DNA of 43,203 nucleotides from the NCBI RefSeq assembly GCF_900659635.1, contig NZ_CAACVB010000041.1, forward strand, positions 1 to 43,203, given 5' to 3'. The stretch comes from Actinomadura roseirufa (GTDB lineage: Bacteria > Actinomycetota > Actinomycetes > Streptosporangiales > Streptosporangiaceae). Position numbers and translations under genes: made by a program. Below, piece by piece: positions 1 through 9,306 of this stretch. Each line of letters begins with the position of its first letter. The stretch's first letter is position 1. The notes below the pieces were generated by a model. The model worked only from the letters and a program-made list of their open reading frames with translations, was not told where the DNA came from and did not search any database.

Positions 1-941
1 GGGTCGCCCAGCACGGCGCCGAGCGCGCCGAGCTCGCGCCGCGCCGCGTCCGGGCGCTTGACGACCAGCAGGAACAGCGCGTGCGCCAGCGACGCCCAGA
101 CGACCCGGGCGAGCGCGCGCGCCGCGGCGCCGAACGGCCGGTTGACCAGCAGGGTGTGGACGGCGTTGCGGCGGTCGAGGCGGTCGCGGTGCTCGGCGGT
201 CAGGCCGAGCTCGCGCAGGCCGCGGCGGGACGCCTCGGCGTGGTAGACCACGGCGTCGGTCGCCACGACGACGCGGTGCCCGGCGGCGTGCGCCCGCCAG
301 CAGAAGTCGACGTCGTCGCGGAACAGCCCGTACTCGACGTCGAAGCCGCCGAGCCGCCGCCACACGTCGCGGCGGACCAGCATCCCGGCGCTGCCGACCG
401 CGAGCACGTCCCGGACGCCGTCGTGCTGGCCCTGGTCGAACTCGCGCCGCTCGACGCCGGTGACGCGGCGGCCCGCGCCGTCGATGGCGAGGCCCACCTC
501 GCGCAGGACGCGCCGGTCGCCGAGGTCGCGGACCTTGGGCCCGACGACGGCGACGTTCGGGTCGGCGTCGGCGGTCCGGAGCAGGTGGGCGAGGGCGTCG
601 TGGGCCGGGACGGAGTCGTCGTGCAGCAGCCACACCCACTCGGTGCGCGGACGGCCGAGGTCGTCGTCGGGGACGGGCGCGTCCGCGGCGTCCTGCCGGA
701 GGGCCTCGGCGACGGCCTCGCCGTATCCGGTGGTCCGGGGCAGGGTGAGGACCCCGCCCGCGCCGATCACCTCGGCGAGCACGGCGGGCCCGCGGTCGCG
801 GCTCCCGGTGTCGACGGCGAGGACGCGCTGCGCCGGCCGCGCCTGGGTCAGCAGCGCCTTGAGCGTCTCCGGCAGCCAGCGCACGCCGTCGTGGGCGACG
901 AGGACGGCCGTGACGACGTGGCGATCGAGAGTGGGCGACAC
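1..941 (-). CDS. Family 2 glycosyltransferase, 3' end missing
   Basis: Translating the minus strand from GTG at 941 gives an open frame to the window edge (about 313 codons), so the gene is cut at its C-terminus. The product starts MSPTLDRHVVTAVLVAHDG, a GT2 beginning with a nucleotide-binding beta strand. It has an acidic metal/donor motif (LLHDDSVP) and the later FRDDVDFCWRA segment typical of GT2 rhamnosyl/galactofuranosyl-type transferases. An in-frame stop lies at 972-974, so the start must be downstream of it; the ribosome site (GCGGA) is weak. It is the first gene after whiB on the same strand, with a large hairpin between. The acceptor is unknown; a cell-envelope polysaccharide is inferred from context. 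Confidence 0.82.
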   Translation of the reverse strand, partial: MSPTLDRHVVTAVLVAHDGVRWLPETLKALLTQARPAQRVLAVDTGSRDRGPAVLAEVIGAGGVLTLPRTTGYGEAVAEALRQDAADAPVPDDDLGRPRTEWVWLLHDDSVPAHDALAHLLRTADADPNVAVVGPKVRDLGDRRVLREVGLAIDGAGRRVTGVERREFDQGQHDGVRDVLAVGSAGMLVRRDVWRRLGGFDVEYGLFRDDVDFCWRAHAAGHRVVVATDAVVYHAEASRRGLRELGLTAEHRDRLDRRNAVHTLLVNRPFGAAARALARVVWASLAHALFLLVVKRPDAARRELGALGAVLGD

Positions 942-967
942 GGGTCCGCTCGATCTGTGCGACGACG

Positions 968-1006
968 GTTGTCAGCCGTGCCGGCCGGGCCGGCACGGCT
1001 GACAAC
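968..1006. terminator. 39-bp near-perfect palindrome between whiB and the GT2 gene
   Basis: The 19-nt arms 968-986 (GTTGTCAGCCGTGCCGGCC) and 988-1006 are exact reverse complements around a single central base. As RNA this would form a very stable stem of about 18 bp. It lies past the whiB stop and upstream of the GT2 start, with no T-run after it on either strand. A U-tract-free actinobacterial terminator or attenuator is the simplest reading; a protein-binding palindrome is the alternative. Confidence 0.6.
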
Positions 1007-1139
1007 TGTACGCGTGGCCGCGCGGGCACGCTCCGAATCCCCCCAGATCCGTCGCGCGTCCCTCGCCCGCGGCCGGCGGCCCGCCGGTGGACGCCGCCGT
1101 GCCGCTCCCCTACGGCGTCGGCGGTGCTCCCGGGCCGTC

Positions 1140-1403
1140 CTAGACGGCCTGGCGCTTCAGCTTGCGGCGTTCCCGTTCGGAGAGTCCTCCCCAAATACCG
1201 AAACGCTCATCGTGTTGCAGCGCGTACTCCAAGCACTCCGTTCGCACCTCGCATGCCCGGCACACCTTCTTGGCCTCGCGAGTGGAGCCGCCCTTCTCCG
1301 GAAAAAACGCCTCCGGGTCCGTCTGCGCGCACAGTGCGCGCTCCTGCCAGCCCAACTCTTCACCCTCTGTGCCGTGCGCCAGCGGGATGACTACCTCGCT
1401 CAC
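1140..1403 (-). CDS. whiB: WhiB-family iron-sulfur transcription regulator
   Basis: This 87-residue protein has the four cluster-binding cysteines C25, C48, C51 and C57 (C-x22-C-x2-C-x5-C). It also has the G-I-W-G-G turn at 69-73 and a basic tail (RERRKLKRQ), all diagnostic of WhiB-like proteins. Length and the FFPEKGGS segment match the WhiB/WhmD (WhiB2) branch, which controls sporulation septation in streptomycetes and septation in mycobacteria. GTG at 1403 is preceded by a strong GGGAGG ribosome site. Next to fbiA/fbiB it matches the mycobacterial and streptomycete neighbourhood as I recall it. Regulation is likely through the promoter and palindromes at 1492-1597. The family assignment is firm; the subgroup is inferred. 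Confidence 0.95.
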   Translation of the reverse strand: MSEVVIPLAHGTEGEELGWQERALCAQTDPEAFFPEKGGSTREAKKVCRACEVRTECLEYALQHDERFGIWGGLSERERRKLKRQAV

Positions 1404-1851
1404 AGCGCACCTCCCTGCCCGTGGAGCCCCCTGGTCAATGCCTTCCCTCGAGCTCCTTCCCCCGAGAAGGCATAGAAATCACACCGATGAAATTACACGC
1501 GTGTAGCGCCCGCTCCGTCAAGCGGAACGAGTTTGCGGGGCGACATAGCGGGTTATGTCAGGACGGATCCGATCGCCTTTGACTGAAGATCAGTTAATCC
1601 GGGGCCCGTCCGGGGCATCACGGCGGCATCACCGGCCGGTGGCCGGTCGATCGCCACGTGATCGACGCGCGCGGACGAGCCCGGCGATCAGCGAGCCGGC
1701 GGGCACGGCCGGGCCCGGCGCGAGGCCCATGAAGCCCGTGCCGGGTCACCGAAGGGTCCTGAAGGCGCGCCGAACCGGGGTCACCGAACCATGCTCACCC
1801 GATCGAATCCGGGTGGCGTCGGCCCCGCCTCAGTGCCGCCTCAGTGTCGCG
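1404..1851. other. 448-bp gene-free region upstream of whiB
   Basis: No convincing gene is present. Besides the promoter at 1492-1521 it holds an inverted repeat GACATA-N6-TATGTC (1542-1559). It also has an AT-richer imperfect palindrome TTGACTGA-AGA-TCAGTTAA (1579-1597) and two direct copies of GGGTCACCGAA (1743-1753 and 1778-1788). The first two lie upstream of the whiB -35 in activator-type positions. Nothing recognisable was seen in 1600-1740. Confidence 0.5.
1492..1521 (-). promoter_or_regulatory. whiB promoter with overlapping palindrome
   Basis: On the minus strand, TTGACG (1521-1516) is followed after 18 nt by TGTAAT (1497-1492), close to consensus -35/-10 boxes. The 12-bp perfect palindrome TACACGCGTGTA (1494-1505) sits over the -10 and spacer, where a repressor would block polymerase. 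The predicted transcript start is near 1484, about 80 nt before the GTG. Confidence 0.65.
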
Positions 1852-2778
1852 TCACTGCGAGGGACGGTTGTCGCGGTACCAGTCCCCGCCGTCCTCGGGG
1901 CGCTGCTCGCCGCCCGGCTGAGTGCCCTGCGGGCCGCCCTGCTCGCCGCCGGTGCCGCCGTAGGCGCGCGTCCACTCGCCCTCCTCCTCGGCGGGCTGCT
2001 GTCCGGGCTGCTGCTGACCGGGCTGCTGCTGTCCCGGCTGGGCCGGCTGCTGGGCGGCCGGCTGGTAGCCGTACTGCTGGTAGTCCTGCTGCCCCGGCTG
2101 GGCCTGCTGCTGGTACTCCGGCTGCTGGCCGAACTGCTGCTGCCCGCCGTACTGCTGGTACTGCTGGTCGCCGTAGCCCGGCTGCTGCGCCTGCTGTCCG
2201 TCGGCGCCCGGCTGGCCGTACTGCTGGTACTGCTGGTACTGCTGCTGTCCGTAGCCCTGCGCGCCGTACTGCTGCTGGCCCTCCTGGTAGCCGAAGCCGG
2301 CGGCGTAGCCCTGCACCTGCTGCTGGCCCTGCGGACGCGGCGGCTGCATGCCCTGGAACACCGTGAACACGAACCAGGCGCCGACGCCGATCACGGCGAG
2401 CTTGCCGGCGCCGATGAGGAAGACGGCGAGCTTGGTGAGCGCGCCGCCGTAGTCGGAGGAGCCCAGCATCCCGCCGAGCCAGGCGATGACGCCGAACAGC
2501 GCCATCCCGCCGAAGACCCCGAGCGCCCCGGTCGTGATCGTGCGGGCCTGCGGGGTCGGCGGCCCCGCCGCGGTCACCAGGAGCACCGCCAGGACCAGCA
2601 GGGCGACGATGGCGAGCTGGGTGAACACCCCGTCCTGGGTCTCGCTCAGCAGGCGGTAGCCGTATCCGCCGCCGCCTCCGAAGAGCAGTAGGATGCCCGC
2701 CAGCAGATGGACGCCCGCCGCGGCGAGCAGTACCCAGGCGGCCGGTTCGCGCAGGCGCTGGACGGCTTCCTTGTTCAC
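1852..2778 (-). CDS. Membrane protein with Q/Y/G-rich low-complexity tail
   Basis: The 308-residue protein starts at GTG 2778, chosen because GGAG lies 8 nt upstream; a longer frame to 2829 lacks support. Residues 14-34, 53-72, 81-104 and 114-142 are hydrophobic, giving about four membrane helices. Residues 145-308 are dominated by Q, Y, G and P with repeated QQYQQY and PGQQQ units, ending in an acidic, aromatic tail. This resembles actinobacterial small membrane proteins with disordered cytoplasmic tails. I do not recognise a named family or catalytic motif. It sits between whiB and fbiA, diverging from fbiA. Confidence 0.8.
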   Translation of the reverse strand: MNKEAVQRLREPAAWVLLAAAGVHLLAGILLLFGGGGGYGYRLLSETQDGVFTQLAIVALLVLAVLLVTAAGPPTPQARTITTGALGVFGGMALFGVIAWLGGMLGSSDYGGALTKLAVFLIGAGKLAVIGVGAWFVFTVFQGMQPPRPQGQQQVQGYAAGFGYQEGQQQYGAQGYGQQQYQQYQQYGQPGADGQQAQQPGYGDQQYQQYGGQQQFGQQPEYQQQAQPGQQDYQQYGYQPAAQQPAQPGQQQPGQQQPGQQPAEEEGEWTRAYGGTGGEQGGPQGTQPGGEQRPEDGGDWYRDNRPSQ

Positions 2779-2872
2779 TGGGGCATCTCCAGACCGAGGC
2801 AATCGGATGTCTTTCAAAGCTTTGCACATCCGGCCCTCCGCCGTCTCCGTCGGCCGCCGCCCGCGAACGCCC

Positions 2873-2878
2873 TAGGCT
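2873..2878 (+). promoter_or_regulatory. Leaderless -10 box of fbiA
   Basis: TAGGCT ends 6 nt before the ATG at 2885 and no Shine-Dalgarno sequence lies between. Transcription would begin at or next to the start codon. Confidence 0.55.
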
Positions 2879-2884
2879 GATCAC

Positions 2885-3874
2885 ATGAGGATCGTGGCGC
2901 TGGCGGGCGGCATCGGCGGAGCCCGCTTCCTGCGCGGGCTGCAGGCGGCGGCCCCCGCGGCGGACATCACCGTCATCGGCAACACCGGGGACGACATCTC
3001 GCTGTTCGGGCTGCGGGTCTGTCCCGACCTGGACACCGTGATGTACACGCTCGGCGGCGGGATCAACGAGGAGCAGGGCTGGGGACGCGCCGCCGAGACG
3101 TTCACGCTCAAGGAGGAGCTCGGCGCCTACGGCGTCGGGCCCGGCTGGTTCGGGCTCGGCGACCGGGACTTCGCCACCCACATCGTGCGGACGCAGATGC
3201 TCGCGGCGGGCTACCCGCTGTCGGCGGTGACCGAGGCGCTGTGCGACCGGTGGAAGCCGGGCGTGCGGCTGATCCCGATGAGCGACGACCAGGTCGAGAC
3301 GCACGTGGTCGTCGACGACCCCGAGCAGGGACGGCGCGCGGTCCACTTCCAGGAGTGGTGGGTGCGCCTGCGCGCCTCGCTCCCGGCGCGGTCGATCGCG
3401 GCGGTCGGCGCCGACGACGCCGCGCCGGCGCCGGGGGTGCTCGCGGCGATCGCGGACGCCGACGTGGTGCTGTTCCCCCCGTCCAACCCCGTGGTGAGCG
3501 TCGGGACGATCCTGTCGGTGCCGGGCATCAGGGACGCCGTCGCGGCCAAGACCGTCGTCGGCGTCTCCCCGATCATCGGCGGCGCGCCGGTGCGCGGCAT
3601 GGCCGACGCCTGCCTCACCGCGATCGGCGTGGAGACCTCGGCGCGGGCGGTGGCCGAGCATTACGGCAGCGACCTCCTGGACGGCTGGCTCGTCGACGAG
3701 GCGGATGAGGGCGTGCGGGCCGAGGGCGTCGAGGTGCGGTCCCGGCCGTTGCTGATGAGCGACCCGGAGGCCACGGCGGCGATCGCGCGCGCGGCGCTCG
3801 ACCTGGCCCTGGAGCTGAGGGAACGACACGGCGCGGGAGCGGGCGTGGACGACACGGCGGGAGACGGGGCATGA
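2885..3874 (+). CDS. fbiA: 2-phospho-L-lactate transferase (F420 synthesis)
   Basis: This 329-residue CofD/FbiA protein joins FO to the activated phospho-lactate/phosphoenolpyruvate guanylyl donor, giving F420-0 or its dehydro form. It opens with [18 protein letters not shown], the GGxGGA phosphate-binding start of the family. It also carries NTGDD (about residue 35), the [10 protein letters not shown] segment and a [13 protein letters not shown] stretch. Its length is as expected. The start is the first ATG and appears leaderless. The stop overlaps the next start by ATGA, so it is translationally coupled to fbiB. The donor-making enzyme FbiD/CofC is not in the window. Confidence 0.96.
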   Translation: MRIVALAGGIGGARFLRGLQAAAPAADITVIGNTGDDISLFGLRVCPDLDTVMYTLGGGINEEQGWGRAAETFTLKEELGAYGVGPGWFGLGDRDFATHIVRTQMLAAGYPLSAVTEALCDRWKPGVRLIPMSDDQVETHVVVDDPEQGRRAVHFQEWWVRLRASLPARSIAAVGADDAAPAPGVLAAIADADVVLFPPSNPVVSVGTILSVPGIRDAVAAKTVVGVSPIIGGAPVRGMADACLTAIGVETSARAVAEHYGSDLLDGWLVDEADEGVRAEGVEVRSRPLLMSDPEATAAIARAALDLALELRERHGAGAGVDDTAGDGA

Positions 3875-5157
3875 ACCTCCAGGTGTTCGGTGTCCCGGGC
3901 CTGCCGGAGATCACCGAGGGCGACGACATCGCCGCGCTCGTCCCGGCGGAGCTGATCCGGGACGGCGACGTGCTGGTCATCACGTCCAAGATCGTGAGCA
4001 AGGCGGAGGGGCGGGTCCTGGTCGCCGCGGACCGGGAGAAGGCGATCGACGCCGAGACCGTCCGGGTCGTGGCGCGCCGGACCTTCCCGGGCGGCGAGAC
4101 CCGGATCGTCGAGACGCGGCACGGGCTGGTCATGGCCGCCGCGGGGGTGGACGCGTCCAACACCGCTCCCGGGACGGTGCTGCTGCTGCCGGAGGACTCC
4201 GACGCGTCCGCGCGGCGGATCAGGGCGGCGCTGCGCGAGCGCACCGGCGTGGACGTGGCGGTCATCGTGTCCGACACCCTCGGCCGGCCGTGGCGCAACG
4301 GGCTGACCGACGCGGCGATCGGCGTCGCGGGGCTCGTCCCGCTGAGCGACCTGCGCGGCCGGGAGGATGAGCACGGCAACCGGCTGGAGGCCACCATCAC
4401 GGCGGTCGCCGACCAGGTCGCGGCGGCGGCCGAGCTGGTCAAGGGCAAGCTGGACGGGATACCGATCGCGGTGGTCCGCGGCATGTCCGCGCTGGTCACG
4501 CCGGAGGACGGGCCGGGCGCGCGGGCGCTGGTCCGCCCGCCCGCCGAGGACATGTTCCGGTTCGGCTCGGCGGAGGTGCTGTACGCGCGGCGCACGATCC
4601 GCGAGTTCGCCGCCGAGGAGGTCGACCCGGCGGCGGTGCGCCGCGCGGTCGCCGCCGCGATCACCGCTCCGGCGCCGCACCACACCACGCCGTGGCGGTT
4701 CGTGCTGCTGGAGTCGGCGGAGTCGCGGACGCGGCTGCTGGACGCGATGCGCGACGCGTGGGCGGCCGACCTGCGCCGCGACGGCTTCACCGAGGAGTCG
4801 GTGGCCCGGCGGCTGCGCCGCGGCGACGTGCTGCGCCGCGCCCCGTACCTGGTCGTGCCGTGCCTGGTCATGGACGGCTCGCACGACTACCCCGACGAGC
4901 GGCGGGCCCGCGCCGAGCGCGAGATGTTCGTCGTCGCGGCGGGCGCGGGGGTGGAGAACCTGCTGGTCGCGCTGGCGGTGGAGGGGCTCGGCTCGTGCTG
5001 GGTGTCGAGCACGATGTTCTGCCGCGACGTCGTCCGCGAGGCGCTGGACCTGCCGGACGCGTGGGACCCGATGGGCGCCGTGGGCGTCGGCCATGCCGCC
5101 GCGCCGCCGCGCGAGCGCCCGCCCCGCTCCCCGGACGCCTTCATCGAGGTGCGGTGA
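3871..5157 (+). CDS. fbiB: F420-0:gamma-glutamyl ligase with nitroreductase-like domain
   Basis: This 428-residue bifunctional FbiB has an N-terminal CofE domain (residues 1 to about 235), seen in [23 protein letters not shown] and [11 protein letters not shown]. That domain adds gamma-linked glutamates to F420-0. Residues from about 238 (RRTIREF) to the end form an FMN nitroreductase-like domain with a CWVSSTMFC segment. In actinobacteria this domain is credited with reducing dehydro-F420-0. The domain order and size match mycobacterial FbiB, while archaeal CofE lacks the second half. It overlaps fbiA by 4 nt. Transcription would end at the hairpin 5173-5204. Confidence 0.96.
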   Translation: MNLQVFGVPGLPEITEGDDIAALVPAELIRDGDVLVITSKIVSKAEGRVLVAADREKAIDAETVRVVARRTFPGGETRIVETRHGLVMAAAGVDASNTAPGTVLLLPEDSDASARRIRAALRERTGVDVAVIVSDTLGRPWRNGLTDAAIGVAGLVPLSDLRGREDEHGNRLEATITAVADQVAAAAELVKGKLDGIPIAVVRGMSALVTPEDGPGARALVRPPAEDMFRFGSAEVLYARRTIREFAAEEVDPAAVRRAVAAAITAPAPHHTTPWRFVLLESAESRTRLLDAMRDAWAADLRRDGFTEESVARRLRRGDVLRRAPYLVVPCLVMDGSHDYPDERRARAEREMFVVAAGAGVENLLVALAVEGLGSCWVSSTMFCRDVVREALDLPDAWDPMGAVGVGHAAAPPRERPPRSPDAFIEVR

Positions 5158-5172
5158 CGGGAGGACCGTCCC

Positions 5173-5204
5173 GGCCGGGGTCATGAACTGTCATGACCCC
5201 GGCC
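5173..5204. terminator. Bidirectional terminator between fbiB and fbiC
   Basis: Arms GGCCGGGGTCATGA (5173-5186) and 5191-5204 are perfectly complementary over 14 bp around the loop ACTG. It lies between two convergent genes and can serve both strands; no long T-run follows. Confidence 0.75.
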
Positions 5205-5231
5205 TAGCGCTTGACGGTCCCTAGATAGAGG

Positions 5232-7811
5232 TCAGGGCACGAGAGGCAGGGCGAGCCTCTGACCCGGGACGACCTGGGCCTTGCGGTCGCCGAACGTACC
5301 GATGCCGTCCGTCCGGCGGGCGGCCTCGATGCGCTCCGCGGGCACTTCCCCATAGAGCGTGGTGCGCTGCTTGGCGGGACGGCCCGCGCGCGCTGCGATC
5401 GCCTCCAGTTCGCTGATGGGCTTGAAGGAACCGTTCTCCGAGCCCGCCATACGGCTGATGGTCTCTTCCATCAGGGTCCCGCCCAGGTCGTTGACGCCGC
5501 CCTGAAGGACGCGGGTGCACAGCTCGTCGCCCAGCTTCACCCAGGACGTCTGGATGTTCGCGATGGCGCCGTGCAGCAGGATCCTCGCGAGGGCGTGGAC
5601 GGCGATGTTCTCCCGGACGGTGGGACCCGGACGGGCCAGGCCCGCCAGGTAGATGGGCGAGTTGTGGTGGACGAAGGGCAGCAGCACGAACTCGCTGAAG
5701 CCGCCCGTCCGCTCCTGGATCGAGCGGAGCAGCCGCAGGTGCCCCACCCAGTGCGACGGTGTGTCGACGTGCCCGTACATCATCGTCGAGGTCGTCGGCA
5801 TGCCGAGGTCATGGGCTGTGGTGACGACCTCCACCCACTGGTCGGTGGGCAGCTTGCCCTTGGTCAGCACCCAGCGGACGTCGTCGTCGAGGATCTCGGC
5901 GGCGGTCCCCGGCAGCGAGTCGACCCCCGCTTCCTTCGCGGCCTGGAGCCACTCCCGGATCGACAGGTCGGTGCGGGACGCGCCGTTCACGACCTCCATC
6001 GGGCTGTAGGAGTGCAAGTGGATGCCGGGGGCGCGCCGCTTCACCTCGCGGGCGAGGTCGAAGTAGGCGGTGCCGGGCAGGTCGGGGTGGATGCCGCCCT
6101 GCATGCAGACCTCGGTGGCTCCGGCCGCCCACGCCTCGTCCACCCGGTCGCCGACCTGCTCCAGGGAGAGGGTGTAGGCGTCGGCGTCGGTGCGCCGCTG
6201 CGCGAACGCGCAGAACCGGCAGCCGGTGTAGCAGACGTTCGTGAAGTTGATGTTGCGGGTGACGACGTAGGTGACCTCGTCGCCGACGGTGTCGCGGCGC
6301 AGGCCGTCGGCCAGCGCGGCGAGCGCGTCCAGCTCCGGCCCGTCGGCGTGCAGCAGCGCGAGGGCCTCGTCGTCGGAGATCCCGGCGGGGTCGCGCTCGG
6401 CGCGGGCGAGGGCGGCCTTCACGTCGCTGTCGAAGCGCTGCGGCGCCGTCATGCGCTCCTTGAGCGCGTCCCAGTCGCCGTAGACCTCGTCGAAGTCCTC
6501 GCGCCGGTCGCCCGTGCGGCCGGTCGTGTCGATCTCGGTGTGCAGGTCGATGCGCCCGGACGACCGGAACCCGCCGTCCGGCTCCTGCCAGGGCCGCCCC
6601 TCGGGCACGGCGCCCTCGCGCGCCAGGCCGGTGGCCGGGTCGGCGAGCGCCGCGACGTGGCCGGTCAGCCGCGGGTCGAGCCACGGCTCGCCGCGGCGGA
6701 CGTACTCGGGGTAGATCGTGAGCCGCTCGCGCAGCGCGAACCCGGACTCGGCGGTCCGCGCGGCCAGCTCGTCGATCTGGGGCCAGGGCCGCTCGGGGTT
6801 GACGTGGTCCGGAGTCAGCGGCGACACCCCGCCCCAGTCGTCGATCCCCGCGCGCAGCATCAGCGCGTACTGGTCGGCGACGAGGTTCGGCGGGGCCTGG
6901 ATCCGCGCCTTCGGACCGAGGACGATCCGCGCCACCGCGATCGTCGCGGCGAGCTCGGCCAGCTCCGCGTCGGGGGTGTCGCGCATCTTGGTGTCCGGCT
7001 TGGCGCGGAAGTTCTGCACGATCACCTCCTGGATCGCGCCGTACTCGCGCATCGTCCGGCGGATCTCGAAGATCGCGTCGGCGCGCTCCTCGACGGTCTC
7101 GCCGATGCCGATGAGGATGCCGGTGGTGAACGGGACGTTGGTGCGCCCGGCGTCCTCCAGCACCCGCAGCCGGACGGCGGGGTCCTTGTCGGGGGAGCCG
7201 AAGTGGGGGCCGCCGCGCTCGCTGAACAGCCGCGTCGCCGTCGTCTCCAGCATCATGCCCATGGACGGCGCGACCGGCTTGAGCCGCTGGAAGTCGCGCC
7301 AGGTCAGCACGCCGGGGTTGAGGTGCGGCAGGAGGCCCGTCTCCTCCAGCACGCGGATCGCCATGGCGCGCACGTAGGAGAGCGTGTCGTCGTACCCGTG
7401 CGCGTCGAGCCACTCGCGAGCCGGCTTCCAGCGGTCCTCGGGACGATCCCCCAGCGTGAACAGCGCTTCCTTGCAGCCCATCGCGGCGCCCTGGCGGGCG
7501 ATCTCCAGCACCTCGTCGGGGCTCAGGTAGGGGGAGTCGAGCCGGTGCGGGACGGTGGCGAAGGTGCAGTAGCCGCAGCGGTCCCGGCACAGGCGGGTGA
7601 GCGGGATGAAGACCTTGCGGCTGTAGGTGATGACGCCCGGGCGGCCCGCCGCCTCCAGCCCGGCGTCCCGCGTGCGGGCGGCGTAGGTGAGCAGGTCGTC
7701 GAGCCCGGGTCCGCGGGCCCGCAGCAGGGTCGCGGCCTCGGAGAGGTCGAGCGTCTTGCCGTCGCGCGCCCGGGCCAGGGCCCGGCGCAGGGAGTTGTCA
7801 GTGGCCTCCAT
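5232..7811 (-). CDS. fbiC: FO synthase, fused CofG-CofH radical-SAM enzyme
   Basis: From ATG 7811 the protein is 859 residues, the usual size of actinobacterial FbiC. The N-terminal CofG half holds the radical-SAM cluster motif CRDRCGYC (C75, C79, C82). The C-terminal CofH half holds CYTGCRFC (C527, C531, C534). The two halves make the deazaflavin FO from tyrosine and the ribityl-diaminouracil intermediate of flavin synthesis. A GTG at 7820 extends the frame by three codons. It falls inside a TAGAGT hexamer that fits a leaderless -10 for the ATG, and no Shine-Dalgarno site is present, so ATG is preferred. It faces fbiA-fbiB and its product FO feeds FbiA. Confidence 0.96.
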   Translation of the reverse strand: MEATDNSLRRALARARDGKTLDLSEAATLLRARGPGLDDLLTYAARTRDAGLEAAGRPGVITYSRKVFIPLTRLCRDRCGYCTFATVPHRLDSPYLSPDEVLEIARQGAAMGCKEALFTLGDRPEDRWKPAREWLDAHGYDDTLSYVRAMAIRVLEETGLLPHLNPGVLTWRDFQRLKPVAPSMGMMLETTATRLFSERGGPHFGSPDKDPAVRLRVLEDAGRTNVPFTTGILIGIGETVEERADAIFEIRRTMREYGAIQEVIVQNFRAKPDTKMRDTPDAELAELAATIAVARIVLGPKARIQAPPNLVADQYALMLRAGIDDWGGVSPLTPDHVNPERPWPQIDELAARTAESGFALRERLTIYPEYVRRGEPWLDPRLTGHVAALADPATGLAREGAVPEGRPWQEPDGGFRSSGRIDLHTEIDTTGRTGDRREDFDEVYGDWDALKERMTAPQRFDSDVKAALARAERDPAGISDDEALALLHADGPELDALAALADGLRRDTVGDEVTYVVTRNINFTNVCYTGCRFCAFAQRRTDADAYTLSLEQVGDRVDEAWAAGATEVCMQGGIHPDLPGTAYFDLAREVKRRAPGIHLHSYSPMEVVNGASRTDLSIREWLQAAKEAGVDSLPGTAAEILDDDVRWVLTKGKLPTDQWVEVVTTAHDLGMPTTSTMMYGHVDTPSHWVGHLRLLRSIQERTGGFSEFVLLPFVHHNSPIYLAGLARPGPTVRENIAVHALARILLHGAIANIQTSWVKLGDELCTRVLQGGVNDLGGTLMEETISRMAGSENGSFKPISELEAIAARAGRPAKQRTTLYGEVPAERIEAARRTDGIGTFGDRKAQVVPGQRLALPLVP

Positions 7812-7818
7812 ACCGGGC

Positions 7819-7824
7819 ACTCTA
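7819..7824 (-). promoter_or_regulatory. Leaderless -10 box of fbiC
   Basis: TAGAGT on the minus strand lies 7 nt before ATG 7811. It decides the start against GTG 7820, which it overlaps. Confidence 0.5.
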
Positions 7825-7888
7825 TGCCAAGCGTCATATTTTTCGGTGGGTCGGGGGCCGTGAATCTCCGCTTGTTGGAGGAGCCCCC

Positions 7889-7911
7889 GGCGGGACCGAT
7901 CTATTCCCGCC
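7889..7911 (-). terminator. Possible terminator after the LysR gene
   Basis: A 7-bp stem GGCGGGA (7889-7895) / TCCCGCC (7905-7911) with a 9-nt loop lies 43 nt past the LysR stop. No T-run follows, so support is modest. An exact 12-bp tandem duplication (GCCGACCGGGAC, 7922-7945) sits between it and the stop. Confidence 0.3.
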
Positions 7912-7953
7912 CGCCGGCCGCGCCGACCGGGACGCCGACCGGGACGCCGCGGG

Positions 7954-8898
<945 letters not shown>

Positions 8899-9093
8899 GG
8901 TGAAGAAATCCTTACACATTCCCTGCAGGAACAGTCGCTGGACCTGAACGATGGACCGGGTCAAACTAGTGATGCGACCGAGAAAGGCGGACATCCCGCC
9001 GATCCGCTCGCCCCGCGCGGGAACGTCCCGAGCCCCGGCCAGGGCTCATCGTGATCTCCCGGCCCCCGGGTCGGCCACGCAAAGGACAGTCCC

Positions 9094-9306
9094 ATGGTGT
9101 TCGTGCTCGCCCTCATCGTCGTCCTCGCCGTCCTCGGTCCCCTCGCCGGCTCCGACAGCCGGGACGGGCTCGACTGGGCCCCGGGCCATTTCTGGTCCCG
9201 CCGCCGGACCGAGGCCCGGCGGCTCAGAAGGACCGGTAGTCCCGCACCGGCAGCCGCGGGCCGCGCCGCGGCGGACCGCTCCCGGACGATTCCAGCAGCC
9301 GGGTGA
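9094..9306 (+). CDS. Small membrane protein, 70 residues
   Basis: An AAGGA site 8-9 nt before ATG 9094 supports translation. Residues 2-18 (VFVLALIVVLAVLGPLA) form one hydrophobic helix. An acidic/aromatic stretch (GSDSRDGLDWAPGHFW) and an Arg/Ala-rich tail follow. The SDSRDGxDW segment resembles small actinobacterial membrane proteins I have seen, but I cannot name a family. Its last 83 nt overlap the 3' end of the DNA glycosylase gene on the other strand, so the tail may be under little constraint. It diverges from the LysR gene, which could control it. Confidence 0.55.
   Translation: MVFVLALIVVLAVLGPLAGSDSRDGLDWAPGHFWSRRRTEARRLRRTGSPAPAAAGRAAADRSRTIPAAG

Noticed and set aside
81..1475. 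464-residue plus-strand open frame antisense to the GT2 and whiB genes
   Set aside because: Its composition is the Val/Gly/Asp/Arg mix of a shadow frame in GC-rich DNA, with no domain. The opposite strand encodes clear GT2 and WhiB proteins.
1494..1505. TACACGCGTGTA as a true BldD box
   Set aside because: Half-sites look alike, but the known box has a single central base whereas this palindrome is even, so I keep it as an unassigned operator.
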